NCBI GenBank assembly: GCA_965660935.1
Contig: CBFIBR010000008.1
Span: 1 to 64,000, forward strand
From: UBA1172 sp002457135
Lineage (GTDB): Bacteria > Pseudomonadota > Alphaproteobacteria > Puniceispirillales > UBA1172
DNA length: 64,000 bases
Direction of reading: 5' to 3'
This document shows positions 24,273-33,413 of the stretch, one piece after another. Positions within the stretch are counted from its first letter, which is position 1. Every line of letters starts with the position of its first letter. Under the pieces are notes generated by a model. That model had not been told where the DNA came from, did not search any database, and saw nothing but the letters and a program-made list of their open reading frames with translations. The translations under genes were made by a program, and so were the position numbers.

Positions 24273-25193
24273 TCAGGACCGGCCCAGTGCTGTCAGGTCA
24301 AACGGTGTATCCTGATAGAGATCGTGTATCCAGTTGGTGATCAGGAGGAAGGCAAAGGGCCGCCAGTAATTCACCGGCGTATTGCCCGGGTCATTATCGG
24401 GATAGTAATTGGCCGGGATGGCCGTGGCCAATCCGGCCTCAGCATCGCGGTTGTATTCAGCCGCCAGGGTATCCGCATCGTATTCGAGGTGGTTGAGGAT
24501 GAAAAGATCACCATTGATGCTGTCACGCACCATGCCGGGGCCAGCCTCCGCACTGTCGGCCAGAACCATGATCGACCCTGATGCCTCAATTTCCTTGCGC
24601 AGGTTTTCGGTGTAGCGCGATACCGGCATGGGGAAATTGTCGGTGAAACCTTTCATCAGGCGGGAGGTGTTTTCCTCCACCCGGTGATTGAAGATGCCGA
24701 ATTTCTTGTCATTCATGCGGTGCTTGGCAATGCCGTGAAAATGATAGAGCAGCGCCTGCGCCCCCCAGCAAATCCCAAGCCGGCGGAAACAGTGGGTTTT
24801 CGACCAGTCCATGATCTCAGCCAGTTCATCCCAGTAATCGACATCCTCAAACGGCATGGTTTCCACCGGCGCACCGGTGATCAGGATAGCATCAAAATAG
24901 TCTTCGCGGACATCATCAAGACTGCGATAATAACGCCTCAGATACCCTGCTTCGGTATTGCGGGGGGTATAGCTGGCCGTCATCATCAGCGTCAGTTCGA
25001 TCTGCATGGGTGAGTTGCCGAGCAACCGCGCGAACTGGATTTCGGTTTCTTTTTTCTTGGGCATGAGGTTGAGCAGAAGTATCCGCAACGGCCGGATATC
25101 CTGGCGCACGGCCTGATCACTGATGATCAGATCGACGTTTTCTTCTTCCAGAACAGTACGGGCAGGAAGATCATGCTGAATCTTGATGGGCAT
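24273..25193 (-). CDS. metAA: MetA-family homoserine O-acyltransferase, probably acetyl-specific
   Basis: A 306-aa enzyme activating homoserine for methionine synthesis. The Cys nucleophile lies in GICWGAQALLYHFHGI, the catalytic His in KKFGIFNHRV and the Glu near HLEYDADTL. The acyl-specificity segment reads TGAPVETMPFEDVDYW, with Glu where E. coli MetA has Gly; in the family Glu at this position goes with acetyl-CoA use. I therefore infer homoserine O-acetyltransferase, despite the usual automatic label of succinyltransferase. Only 46 bp separate it from the COQ9 gene upstream, and I see no SAM riboswitch. Confidence 0.93.
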   Translation of the reverse strand: MPIKIQHDLPARTVLEEENVDLIISDQAVRQDIRPLRILLLNLMPKKKETEIQFARLLGNSPMQIELTLMMTASYTPRNTEAGYLRRYYRSLDDVREDYFDAILITGAPVETMPFEDVDYWDELAEIMDWSKTHCFRRLGICWGAQALLYHFHGIAKHRMNDKKFGIFNHRVEENTSRLMKGFTDNFPMPVSRYTENLRKEIEASGSIMVLADSAEAGPGMVRDSINGDLFILNHLEYDADTLAAEYNRDAEAGLATAIPANYYPDNDPGNTPVNYWRPFAFLLITNWIHDLYQDTPFDLTALGRS

Positions 25194-25239
25194 TGGATTT
25201 TTCCAGATTGGGAATGCGGGGAGGCATCAGGATGGCGCG

Positions 25240-25884
25240 TCAGCCGGAACGCCGCATCGGCATTCGGCCAAGGATACGGCCCGCCATCTTCATCCCCATT
25301 TCAGCCGCCTTTCGGGCCGGTGCCGTCACTTTCGGGATCATGGCCACGTCACGCAGACGCTGATCCAGAAACTTCTCAATTTTCGCGCGGTCCGCCGAAG
25401 GGTTTGCAATCCAGTACAGCAGCACCGCCGAATAGACACCCGCCAGGCTGGCACGCTTGGTGTAGAACGAAAAATCAACCGCACGATCACCGGTGAGCCG
25501 CCAGATACGGTCAACGGTGCGATACAGCGTCTTGGCCGCCACCGGCGCGTTCTGGGGGTTGGCCAGCATCTTGAGCGCCGCGTTCACCGCTTCCCGATGG
25601 GGGGTCGCCCAGTCCAGGCGGCACAGGATCGCCTCCCGGATGATGACGCTGATGCGCTCAGGGCGTTGTTCCATCCGGTCAAGCCCGGCCGCCATTTCAC
25701 GATCCGCCAGATCGGTGAACGCTTCAACCGCGTCAATCGCCCCGTTGGGAAACATCAACGCAGCCTCGGCGGGTTCAATCCCGATATCGGCGGCACCGTT
25801 GGCAATGGCTGTCGCGCTCCACCCGTCAAAAGGGACATGGAGCAGGATAGCCCGGATCAGATCATCAATGGTTGGCTTGGACAT
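25240..25884 (-). CDS. coq9: COQ9 family ubiquinone-biosynthesis protein
   Basis: A 214-aa COQ9-like protein, a lipid-binding TetR-fold partner of ubiquinone hydroxylation in mitochondria and alphaproteobacteria. Characteristic stretches are ILLHVPFDGWSATAI, RISVIIREAILCRL and the C-terminal FSFYTKRASLAGVYSAVLLYW with the lipid-surface tryptophan. It is divergent from rpsU, a frequent alphaproteobacterial arrangement. It may be cotranscribed with metAA downstream. Confidence 0.92.
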   Translation of the reverse strand: MSKPTIDDLIRAILLHVPFDGWSATAIANGAADIGIEPAEAALMFPNGAIDAVEAFTDLADREMAAGLDRMEQRPERISVIIREAILCRLDWATPHREAVNAALKMLANPQNAPVAAKTLYRTVDRIWRLTGDRAVDFSFYTKRASLAGVYSAVLLYWIANPSADRAKIEKFLDQRLRDVAMIPKVTAPARKAAEMGMKMAGRILGRMPMRRSG

Positions 25885-25981
25885 GGCTTTTTCTCTATCA
25901 ACTCTAATTCATATATAGGGGTTTGATCGCGGTATTAAAACCCCTTACCGGCAGGGCAGCACGCTATCAGGGATAAACGCT

Positions 25982-26009
25982 TTGCCATGCCTGCCCTCTG
26001 TGGTATAAA
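25982..26009 (+). promoter_or_regulatory. Candidate promoter for rpsU
   Basis: TTGCCA (25982-25987), a 16-bp spacer and TATAAA (26004-26009) lie 52 bp before the rpsU start, in the divergent COQ9/rpsU spacer. Confidence 0.55.
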
Positions 26010-26060
26010 GGCGATCCTTTAACAATAACACCTAATCATCTAGAGAGGATGTGAGAGCCA

Positions 26061-26264
26061 GTGTTCGTTACCGTACGGGATAACAATGTTGATCAGGCCC
26101 TGCGTGTGCTGAAAAAGAAGATGCAGCGCGAAGGTCTTTTCCGTGAAATGAAAAACCGCCGTTCCTATGAAAAGCCATCTGAACGTCGGGCACGCGAATC
26201 AGCTGAATCCACCCGTCGTGTGCGCAAACTTATGCGCAAACGCATGGAACGCGAAGGTTTCTAG
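26061..26264 (+). CDS. rpsU: 30S ribosomal protein S21
   Basis: A 67-aa basic protein with the S21 signature VRDNNVDQALRVLKKKMQREG and EMKNRRSYEKPSERR. GTG 26061 is the probable start. It is followed by a strong terminator, so it is likely monocistronic. Confidence 0.97.
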   Translation: MFVTVRDNNVDQALRVLKKKMQREGLFREMKNRRSYEKPSERRARESAESTRRVRKLMRKRMEREGF

Positions 26265-26296
26265 TTTCTGTTCATTCAGAAACGCCACATTAAAAG

Positions 26297-26325
26297 AGCC
26301 ACCTTCGGGTGGCTTTTTCTTTTTC
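26297..26325 (+). terminator. rpsU intrinsic terminator
   Basis: Stem AGCCACC / GGTGGCT with a TTCG tetraloop, then TTTTCTTTTT. A textbook intrinsic terminator 33 bp after the rpsU stop. Confidence 0.93.
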
Positions 26326-26339
26326 CGGGGGAGGAAAAA

Positions 26340-26765
26340 ATGAACAGGACAATCGATATCAGGGGGTACAACCCTGCTGATCATGAGGCCGTCACCGGGT
26401 TATGGAAAACCGTTTTTCCTGATGACCCGCCATGGAACGAACCCGCAACAATGCTGGCGGCGAAACTGGATTTCCAGCCAGAGGGTGTTCTGATAGGGGT
26501 GGCCAACGGCGCGGTGATCGCCGCTGTGCTGGCCGGTTATGATGGTCATCGCGGCTGGATCAATGCGCTGGCGGTTGACCCGAACCATCGCGGCCATGGC
26601 TATGGGGCCGCCATGATTGAGGCAGCATCCGCACGGCTGAAATCCATGGGGGCGGTCAAGGTCAATTTGCAGATCAGGGGCGGTAACAACAGCCTGAAAG
26701 CCTATTACGAAAGCCTGGGGTTTGAGGTTGAAAACCGAATTTCCATGGGAATGCTGCTCAATTAG
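26340..26765 (+). CDS. GNAT family acetyltransferase
   Basis: A 141-aa Gcn5-related N-acetyltransferase. Acetyl-CoA-binding motif A is visible as INALAVDPNHRGHGYGAAMIEAA, here spanning residues 78-100 (key Arg/Gly-x-Gly). The NSLKAYYESLGFEVENR end is typical. It resembles YpeA-type enzymes. GGGGGAGG lies just upstream of the ATG. Substrate unknown. Confidence 0.88.
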   Translation: MNRTIDIRGYNPADHEAVTGLWKTVFPDDPPWNEPATMLAAKLDFQPEGVLIGVANGAVIAAVLAGYDGHRGWINALAVDPNHRGHGYGAAMIEAASARLKSMGAVKVNLQIRGGNNSLKAYYESLGFEVENRISMGMLLN

Positions 26766-26799
26766 CTTTCAGCATGACCCCCAAAAAAGCCCCATAAAA

Positions 26800-26822
26800 A
26801 AGGCGGGAATGAACCCCGCCTT
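26800..26822. terminator. Bidirectional terminator between GNAT and pntB
   Basis: Stem AAGGCGGG pairs with CCCGCCTT around AATGAAC, with an A-run on the left side. It lies between convergent genes and probably serves mainly pntB (poly-U on the minus strand). Confidence 0.8.
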
Positions 26823-26849
26823 CCTTATCATTATGCCATGCCTGAGCGA

Positions 26850-28229
26850 TCAGGTGATCTGACCCAGCAGGGCATCGACGCTGGCCTTGGCATCGCCATA
26901 GAACATGCGGGTGTTCTCCTTGAAGAAGAGCGGGTTTTCAATGCCTGAATAACCCGTACCCTGACCACGCTTGGAAACAAACACCTGCTTGGCCTTCCAG
27001 ACTTCGAGAACTGGCATCCCGGCAATGGGCGAGTTCGGGTCTTCCTGCGCGGCCGGGTTGACGATATCGTTCGACCCCACCACGATCACCACATCGGTGT
27101 TCGGGAAATCGTCGTTGATCTCATCCATCTCAAGGACAATGTCATAAGGCACCTTGGCCTCAGCCAGCAGCACGTTCATATGCCCCGGCAAGCGGCCTGC
27201 CACCGGGTGAATGGCAAAGCGAACCGATTTACCCTGCGCCCTCAGCCGCCGTGTCAGCTCAGAGATGGATTGCTGCGCCTGCGCCACCGCCATGCCGTAA
27301 CCCGGCACGATGATGATGCTGTCAGCATCGTTGAGCGAAGAAGCAACACCATCAACGTCAATCGCCACCTGCTCGCCCTCAATTTCCATGGCGGGACCGG
27401 TGGCATCGCCCCAGCCGCCAAGGATAACCGAAACGAAATGACGGTTCATCGCCTTACACATGATGTAGGAAAGGATCGCCCCTGATGAGCCAACCAGCGC
27501 ACCGGTCACGATCAGCAGGTCATTGCCAAGCAGGAAGCCGGTTGCCGCCGCCGCCCAGCCTGAATAGGAGTTGAGCATGGAAACAACCACCGGCATGTCA
27601 GCCCCGCCAATAGCCATCACCAGATGGATACCCAGCAGGCAGGCCAGCACGGTCATGACATAGAGCGTCCACGGCCCGGCATGGTTCATGTACATCACCA
27701 GCAGCACCAGCGAGGCCACGACAATGGCGATATTCCACATATTCCGGCCCGGGATGATCAGCGCCTTGCCGTCAATCTTGCCCGCCAGTTTGCCGTAGGC
27801 AATGATCGAGCCGGTGAAGGTCACAGCACCGATAAAGACACCGAGGAAAATCTCAACCTCATGGATGACCTGTTCTGCCTTTGAGGCAAAATCATGCACC
27901 GTCAAATCGGAATTAAGGCCGATGAACACCGCCGCAAGACCAACAAAGGAATGCAGGGCAGCCACCAGTTGCGGCATGCCGGTCATCTCAACCCGCAGTG
28001 CCACCAGAACACCGATCACGGCCCCGGCCACGATCGAGCCCATCAGCACGGTGCTGAGGCTGACCGCTGGTTCCGCCACGGTGGCCAGCACCGCGATGGC
28101 CATCCCGATAATGCCATACCAGACAGCCCGCTTGGCGCTTTCCTGATTGGATAGCCCGCCAAGGGACAGAATGAAAAGAACAGTTGCCGATATATAAGCG
28201 GCGGTTTGAAGTCCTATCGTCATAATCAA
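26850..28229 (-). CDS. pntB: NAD(P) transhydrogenase subunit beta
   Basis: Membrane and NADP(H)-binding subunit of the proton-translocating transhydrogenase. About nine hydrophobic helices in the first 290 residues precede the Rossmann domain III with IIVPGYGMAVAQAQQSISEL, FAIHPVAGRLPGHMNVLLAE, VVIVVGSNDIVNPAAQEDP and RGQGTGYSGIENPLF. Length (459 aa) is normal. It is 8 bp downstream of pntA. The complex uses the proton gradient to make NADPH, relevant to biosynthesis and antioxidant supply. Confidence 0.97.
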   Translation of the reverse strand: MIMTIGLQTAAYISATVLFILSLGGLSNQESAKRAVWYGIIGMAIAVLATVAEPAVSLSTVLMGSIVAGAVIGVLVALRVEMTGMPQLVAALHSFVGLAAVFIGLNSDLTVHDFASKAEQVIHEVEIFLGVFIGAVTFTGSIIAYGKLAGKIDGKALIIPGRNMWNIAIVVASLVLLVMYMNHAGPWTLYVMTVLACLLGIHLVMAIGGADMPVVVSMLNSYSGWAAAATGFLLGNDLLIVTGALVGSSGAILSYIMCKAMNRHFVSVILGGWGDATGPAMEIEGEQVAIDVDGVASSLNDADSIIIVPGYGMAVAQAQQSISELTRRLRAQGKSVRFAIHPVAGRLPGHMNVLLAEAKVPYDIVLEMDEINDDFPNTDVVIVVGSNDIVNPAAQEDPNSPIAGMPVLEVWKAKQVFVSKRGQGTGYSGIENPLFFKENTRMFYGDAKASVDALLGQIT

Positions 28230-28237
28230 TCCTCCGC

Positions 28238-29806
28238 CTAAGATTTCTTGAACATCTGCAACATGCGGCGCGTCACCATGAACCCGCCGACAATGTTGAT
28301 GGTGGCGATCAGCACCGAAATGCCCGCCAGTACAGTGACGATCGAATTGCCGGTATCAAGCTGGAGCAAGGCCCCGACAATGATGATGCCCGAGATTGCG
28401 TTGGTCACAGCCATCAGCGGGGTGTGGAGCGAATGCGCAACCCCCCATATCACCTGGAAGCCGACAAAGACAGCCAGCACGAAAACAATGAAATGCTGCA
28501 TGAAACTGGCCGGGGCATAGGCCCCGATCACCGCCATCAGCGCGGCACCCGCGATCAGAAGCCCGGTCTGCTGACGGCCAGCCCTGGCCATGGCAGCGGC
28601 TTCATCAGCGGCGATTTCTTCGGGCGTTTTCTGCGGGGTCTTTTCCGGTTTCTTGGAGGCAATTGCCTGCACCTTGGGGGGTGGCGGCGGGTAGGTAATC
28701 TCACCGTCAAAGGTGACGGTTGCGCCCCTGATCACGTCATCTTCCATGTTGTGATTGATCTGGCCATCCTTTTCAGGGGTCAGGTCAGTCATCATGTGGC
28801 GAATGTTCGTTGAATAGAGCGTTGATGCCTGGCTTGCCATCCGTGACGGGAAATCGGTGTAGCCGATGATGGTCACGCCGTTGTCGGTGACGATTTTCTC
28901 ATCAGCAACGGTGAGCTTGCAGTTACCGCCCTTTTCAGCGGCCAGATCAACGATCACCGACCCAGGCTTCATGGCCTTGACCATGCCTTCGGTCCACAGC
29001 TCGGGGGCCTCACGATTGGGGATCAGGGCTGTGGTGATGACAATATCAATTTCCGGTGCCTGCTGCTCAAACAGCTCAAGCTGCTTGGCGCGGAATTCAG
29101 GGCTGGACGGCGCGGCATAGCCGCCGGTTTCCGCACCATCCTGATTATCATCGAAATCTAGGAACAGGAATTCGGCACCCATGGACTCGATCTGCTCGGC
29201 GACTTCGGGGCGCACATCGAAAGCGCGGACAATCGCACCCAGCGACTGCGCCGTGCCGATGGCGGCAAGACCGGCAACACCGGCCCCGATCACCAGCACC
29301 TTGGCGGGCGGGACTTTACCGGCGGCGGTAACCTGACCCGTGAAGAAACGGCCAAAATTGTTGCTGGCCTCGATCACCGAACGATAACCGGCAATATTGG
29401 CCATGGATGACAAAGCATCCATTTTCTGCGCCCGGGAAATCCGCGGCACCATTTCCATGGCAATGACATTGACGCCTTGCGATTTCGCCTGCTCGAGCGC
29501 ATCGGGTTCACCCGCAGGGTTGAAGAAACCGATCAGGGTCTGCCCTTTCTTGAGCTTTTTCAGCTCGGCCTTGGAAGGTCCGCGAACCTTGGTGACAATA
29601 TCCACCGCGCTGATCAGCTCATTGGCGGATTTCACCACGGTCACGCCGGCGGCGCGGTAATCGTCATCAGCGAAGCGGGCCGGTTCACCGGCTCCTGCCT
29701 CAACGAAACATTCATAGCCCAGTTTCTGGAGTTGGAGGGCGGAATCGGGTGTCATCGACACGCGGTTTTCCCCCGCCATTGTTTCCCTAGGGGCACCGAT
29801 TTTCAT
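28238..29806 (-). CDS. pntA: NAD(P) transhydrogenase subunit alpha
   Basis: NAD(H)-binding subunit, 522 aa. The start MKIGAPRETMAGENRVSMTP, the nucleotide fold VLVIGAGVAGLAAIGTAQSLGA (key GAGVAG near residue 175) and EKGGNCKLTVADE are typical of domain I. The C-terminal ~100 residues contain the membrane helices, so this is the undivided E. coli-like form and not the split PntAA/PntAB form common in many alphaproteobacteria. A Pro/Lys-rich linker (PPPPPKVQ...) joins the two parts. Confidence 0.96.
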   Translation of the reverse strand: MKIGAPRETMAGENRVSMTPDSALQLQKLGYECFVEAGAGEPARFADDDYRAAGVTVVKSANELISAVDIVTKVRGPSKAELKKLKKGQTLIGFFNPAGEPDALEQAKSQGVNVIAMEMVPRISRAQKMDALSSMANIAGYRSVIEASNNFGRFFTGQVTAAGKVPPAKVLVIGAGVAGLAAIGTAQSLGAIVRAFDVRPEVAEQIESMGAEFLFLDFDDNQDGAETGGYAAPSSPEFRAKQLELFEQQAPEIDIVITTALIPNREAPELWTEGMVKAMKPGSVIVDLAAEKGGNCKLTVADEKIVTDNGVTIIGYTDFPSRMASQASTLYSTNIRHMMTDLTPEKDGQINHNMEDDVIRGATVTFDGEITYPPPPPKVQAIASKKPEKTPQKTPEEIAADEAAAMARAGRQQTGLLIAGAALMAVIGAYAPASFMQHFIVFVLAVFVGFQVIWGVAHSLHTPLMAVTNAISGIIIVGALLQLDTGNSIVTVLAGISVLIATINIVGGFMVTRRMLQMFKKS

Positions 29807-30002
29807 GTTATTTGCTCCCGTTATAGTCGGACTGATCTATGCACGTTTTCCTCCCGGCGCACAGTTTTTGCTCGGTTATACGCCGGACCCCCAAGGTCGT
29901 GCAAAGGCTCTGCCCTCTGCAAAAGAGGATGAACCCTATCACGACACCATCGCCGTCAAAAGAGACAAATTACCTCAGCCTCATTTTATACTGTTTTATT
30001 CG

Positions 30003-30062
30003 GTGGAATCTTCCCCCGATGGAATCTTACCCGATGGAATCTTCCCCGATGGAATCTTCATG
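30003..30062 (-). repeat. 15-bp tandem repeat across ABC1-kinase stop codon
   Basis: Four copies of a 15-nt unit (plus strand GATGGAATCTTCCCC) with small variations. Two copies encode the C-terminal EDSIG EDSIG. In the next copy a single change turns GAA into TAA and makes the stop; the last copy lies downstream. Confidence 0.9.
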
Positions 30063-31415
30063 GTCATAGATGGATTGGGGGATGCCGCAGTCAATAGCGG
30101 CCTCACGCTGACGGCGGGCCAGCGCATCAGCATCAAAGCCATCAATCATGCCTTCAAACTGGCGGTGCCAGTTGACCTCAGCCTGCAGATGCATGAACAC
30201 CGAACCAAGGCCGATAGCAGCGCGATCCATCAGCACAAACTCACGCGGGGGGCGAACCCCGCCAATGCGTTTTAGCTCGGCATAGACTTTCATGGCGACT
30301 TCACGGCCCTGATTGCCGCTTCGCATTTCCTGAATGGGCCTCGCCTTATCCTCCAGCAGCGGTGTGTAGATGAACCGCGCCCAGATGTTGAGAATATCAA
30401 TCGCCTCACGATCAAGATTATCAAAGCCCCATTTTCTGTAAGCATCAACGGCGAGGGCCTCATCATCGTCACGCAGGGCGCGGTAGAGATCAATCACCCC
30501 GCTGACAAAGGCAGGCCTGAACAGCCTGATGCATCCGTAATCCAGCAGGTTGACCGAGCGGTCAGCGGCAATCGTGTAATTCCCCGGATGTGGGTCACCA
30601 TGGATCACGCCATAATAATAGAACGGCACATACCATGTCCGGAACATGTTGATGGCAACCTCGTTGCGTTCCTCACTGCTGTTAGCTTCGGCAATATAGG
30701 ATTTCAGCTTGGTTCCATCAATCCAGCTCATGGTCAGGAGCCGGTCGGTGGAGAGTTCTTCAAACGGTTCAGGCACATTGGCCCCCGGCTCATCAGCCAG
30801 CATCGTCCGATAGAGCCGCATGTTCGCCGCCTCCCGCCGATAATCCAATTCTTCCTCAAGCCGCTGGGACAGCTCGGTGTGAATATCGCTGGTGGAGATC
30901 GCGTTATCATAGCGTTCATAGAGCGAGAAAATCAATTTCAGCTGGCGCAGGTCAGCCTCAACCGCCGCCCGCATATCAGGGTACTGGAGCTTGCAGGCAT
31001 ATTTCCCGCCATCATGCCCCGTGGCCCGATGCACCTGACCGAGTGAGGCAGCGGCAGCGGCCTGTTTTTCAAACTCGGCGAATTTGGATTGCCAGTCTGC
31101 CCCCAGTTCGGCCGCCATCCTGCGCTTGACGAAGAGCCAGCCCATCGGCGGCGCGTCGGTTTGCAGATTGGCCAGTTCTTCGGCGTATTCTCGGGGCAAG
31201 GCCTCAGGGATGGTGGCGAGGATCTGGGCCACTTTCATCAGCGGGCCTTTCAGGTTCCCCAGCGCATCACGCAATTGGACGGCGTGATTATCACGGTCAA
31301 CCTTGATGCCGAGATAGCGTTCACCCGCCATCTTCATGGCCAGGTTCCCCATGGTTCCCGTGACCTTGGCGTAGCGGCGGAAACGTCCGCCCATGCCCGA
31401 CTGTTCATTCGCCAT
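30027..31415 (-). CDS. ABC1/AarF-UbiB family atypical kinase-like protein
   Basis: A 462-aa UbiB/ADCK-family protein. The family KxGQ-like segment (LKGPLMKVAQILATIPEALP), AAAASLGQVHRA, the ATP-site Lys in KYACKLQYPD, VIHGDPHPGNY and the metal motif LLDYGCIRLF are present. Such proteins support ubiquinone metabolism in the membrane. ATG 31415 follows GGAGACAGCGC and overlaps the pepF stop by 11 bp; an upstream extension to 31466 is unlikely. The C-terminal EDSIG repeat is specific to this copy. Confidence 0.9.
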   Translation of the reverse strand: MANEQSGMGGRFRRYAKVTGTMGNLAMKMAGERYLGIKVDRDNHAVQLRDALGNLKGPLMKVAQILATIPEALPREYAEELANLQTDAPPMGWLFVKRRMAAELGADWQSKFAEFEKQAAAAASLGQVHRATGHDGGKYACKLQYPDMRAAVEADLRQLKLIFSLYERYDNAISTSDIHTELSQRLEEELDYRREAANMRLYRTMLADEPGANVPEPFEELSTDRLLTMSWIDGTKLKSYIAEANSSEERNEVAINMFRTWYVPFYYYGVIHGDPHPGNYTIAADRSVNLLDYGCIRLFRPAFVSGVIDLYRALRDDDEALAVDAYRKWGFDNLDREAIDILNIWARFIYTPLLEDKARPIQEMRSGNQGREVAMKVYAELKRIGGVRPPREFVLMDRAAIGLGSVFMHLQAEVNWHRQFEGMIDGFDADALARRQREAAIDCGIPQSIYDHEDSIGEDSIG

Positions 31416-33243
31416 GCGCTGTCTCCACCAATCCGGCCTGGACCAGTTCGGCCTCAAGCTCATCAATCATGCCCGATAGCATATCCAGCCCCAGCGACCA
31501 GAAAGATGCATCACGGGCATCCAGCCCGAACGGGGCCAGTGCCTCATCATGGCGGCGGGTGCCGCCTGCCCTCAACAGATCAAGGTAATTCAGCACAAAA
31601 TCTTTCCGGGCATCGCCTTCTGCGGTGCTGTAGACCTGCCACAATGCATTCACGAGGCAATCACCAAAGGCATAGGCATAAACGTAGAACGGGACATGGA
31701 CAAAATGCGGGATGAACCCCCAGATCGGCCGATACGTCTCATCAATCCGGATCGCCGGGCCTAGGGCATCAGCCTGGGTTTCCATCCAGATATCAGCGAT
31801 AGCATCAGGGGTCTGCTCACCCTTCTGGCGAGCGTCATGGAAGCGTTCCTCAAAATTATGGAAGCCGATCTGGCGCACCACGGTATTGAGCATATCCTCG
31901 ATCTTGCCGGCCAGCAGGGCGCGCCGCTGAACAGGATCGGTTGTGCTGTCAAGCAGACGGCGGAACACCAGCATTTCCCCAAAGACAGAGGCCGTTTCAG
32001 CCAGCGTCAATGGGGTCGAACTCATCAGATGGCCTTTCGGGCCAGCCAGCACCTGATGGACACCGTGGCCCAGCTCATGCGCCAGGGTCATGACATCGTT
32101 CACCTTGCCCGAATAGTTCATCAGGATATAGGGATGCGCCGATGGCACGGTGGGGTGGCTGAACGCGCCAGAGGCCTTGCCGGGGCGATGCGGGGCGTCA
32201 ATCCAGTTGCGGTCAAAAAACCAGCCTGCAACCTCGGCCATGCCGGGGTCAAATTCATCAAAGGCAGTCAGCACCATCTTGCGGGCTTCATCCCAGCTGA
32301 ACTGGCGTGGGTCTTCCCCCGGCAGAGGGGCATTGCGATCCCACCAGTTAAGCTTATCAACCCCCATCCATGAGGCCTTCAGCGCATAATAGCGATGCGT
32401 CAGGTCAGGCATCCTGCTGGTGACGGAATGGGCGAGGGCATCGACCACTTCATCCTCGACATCATTGGCAAGGTTGCGGGCCGATACCGGGCGGGAAAAG
32501 CCACGCCAGCGATCATCAACGCTTTTATCCTTGGCAATGGTGTTGAGGATCAGGGCCATCAGGCGACTGTTTTTATCCAGCACTTCGGACCGGCTCAACC
32601 CGGCCTTGCGGCGCACCTCCGGGTCAGGGTCCGTCATCATGTCCATGATCTCGGATTCGGCAACATCCTGCCCGTCAATCGGGAACCGCAGGCTGGCGGC
32701 GGTTTCATCAAACAGCCGGACCCAGGCCGCCCGCCCCGAGGGGGACCGTTCAATCAGCATGGTTTCCAGTTCATCGGAAAGCTGGTGCTTTCGCCAGGCC
32801 CGCACGATCCTGAGCCAGGGTGACCAGCTGGCCAGCGCATCGGATTGCATCAGGGCATCCATATGGTCATCATCAATGCGGGCGATTTCGAGTTCGACAA
32901 AAACCAGTTGCGCGCTGATCTCGCTTTCCAGCTCACGCATCGACTGGGCCATGCGGCCGGTTTCGGCCTCGCTCATATCAGCGGCAAAGGCGAGGTCGGC
33001 AAAACTGCTCAACCGGCCCAAGGTCTCACTGATAGCCTGATAATCCTCAATCACCCCGGCAAGGCTCGCGGCATCCGCTTCATGGAGGCGGGATTTCCAT
33101 GTGCTGGCCAGCGCTGAGGCACGGTCACGGCAATCCGCCATGTCGCGGGTCATGTTGTCATCACTGGCACTGGAATAGAGGTCAGCAAGCGACCATGACG
33201 GCAGTGTATCAGGCATCGATTGATCCATTTCTTTCGGGTTCAT
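31405..33243 (-). CDS. pepF: Oligoendopeptidase F (M3B)
   Basis: A 612-aa zinc metallopeptidase of the PepF clade that hydrolyses short peptides in the cytoplasm. The zinc motif is TLAHELGHGVHQVLAG, followed downstream by the third-ligand Glu in LAETASVFGEMLVFR. ILMNYSGKVNDVMT and FYVYAYAFGDCLVNALW are typical. Start could be codon 1, 6 or 10; none has a clear ribosome-binding site. It is coupled to the downstream ABC1-kinase gene. Confidence 0.94.
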   Translation of the reverse strand: MNPKEMDQSMPDTLPSWSLADLYSSASDDNMTRDMADCRDRASALASTWKSRLHEADAASLAGVIEDYQAISETLGRLSSFADLAFAADMSEAETGRMAQSMRELESEISAQLVFVELEIARIDDDHMDALMQSDALASWSPWLRIVRAWRKHQLSDELETMLIERSPSGRAAWVRLFDETAASLRFPIDGQDVAESEIMDMMTDPDPEVRRKAGLSRSEVLDKNSRLMALILNTIAKDKSVDDRWRGFSRPVSARNLANDVEDEVVDALAHSVTSRMPDLTHRYYALKASWMGVDKLNWWDRNAPLPGEDPRQFSWDEARKMVLTAFDEFDPGMAEVAGWFFDRNWIDAPHRPGKASGAFSHPTVPSAHPYILMNYSGKVNDVMTLAHELGHGVHQVLAGPKGHLMSSTPLTLAETASVFGEMLVFRRLLDSTTDPVQRRALLAGKIEDMLNTVVRQIGFHNFEERFHDARQKGEQTPDAIADIWMETQADALGPAIRIDETYRPIWGFIPHFVHVPFYVYAYAFGDCLVNALWQVYSTAEGDARKDFVLNYLDLLRAGGTRRHDEALAPFGLDARDASFWSLGLDMLSGMIDELEAELVQAGLVETAHGE

Positions 33244-33413
33244 TCTACTATATGGAACTCTACCCCCTCCCCGGCAATATCCAGCCGGAAATGAAATGCC
33301 TCCAGAGACCCGGGCGGCGGCATTATTTGCTTGCGCCCATGGTCAAAATGACTCCACTCTCATCAACAATAGGACAGAAATTCATACCACAGGAAACCAT
33401 GGGGGAGGGTATC

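Noticed and set aside
25194..25239. SAM riboswitch upstream of metAA
   Set aside because: Only 46 bp separate the gene from COQ9, too short, and no SAM-II-like pseudoknot elements are evident.
33099..33413. 105-codon N-terminal extension of the HIBADH-like gene
   Set aside because: It overlaps pepF on the other strand and has no domain; GGGGGAGG before ATG 33414 and the Rossmann start fix the true beginning.
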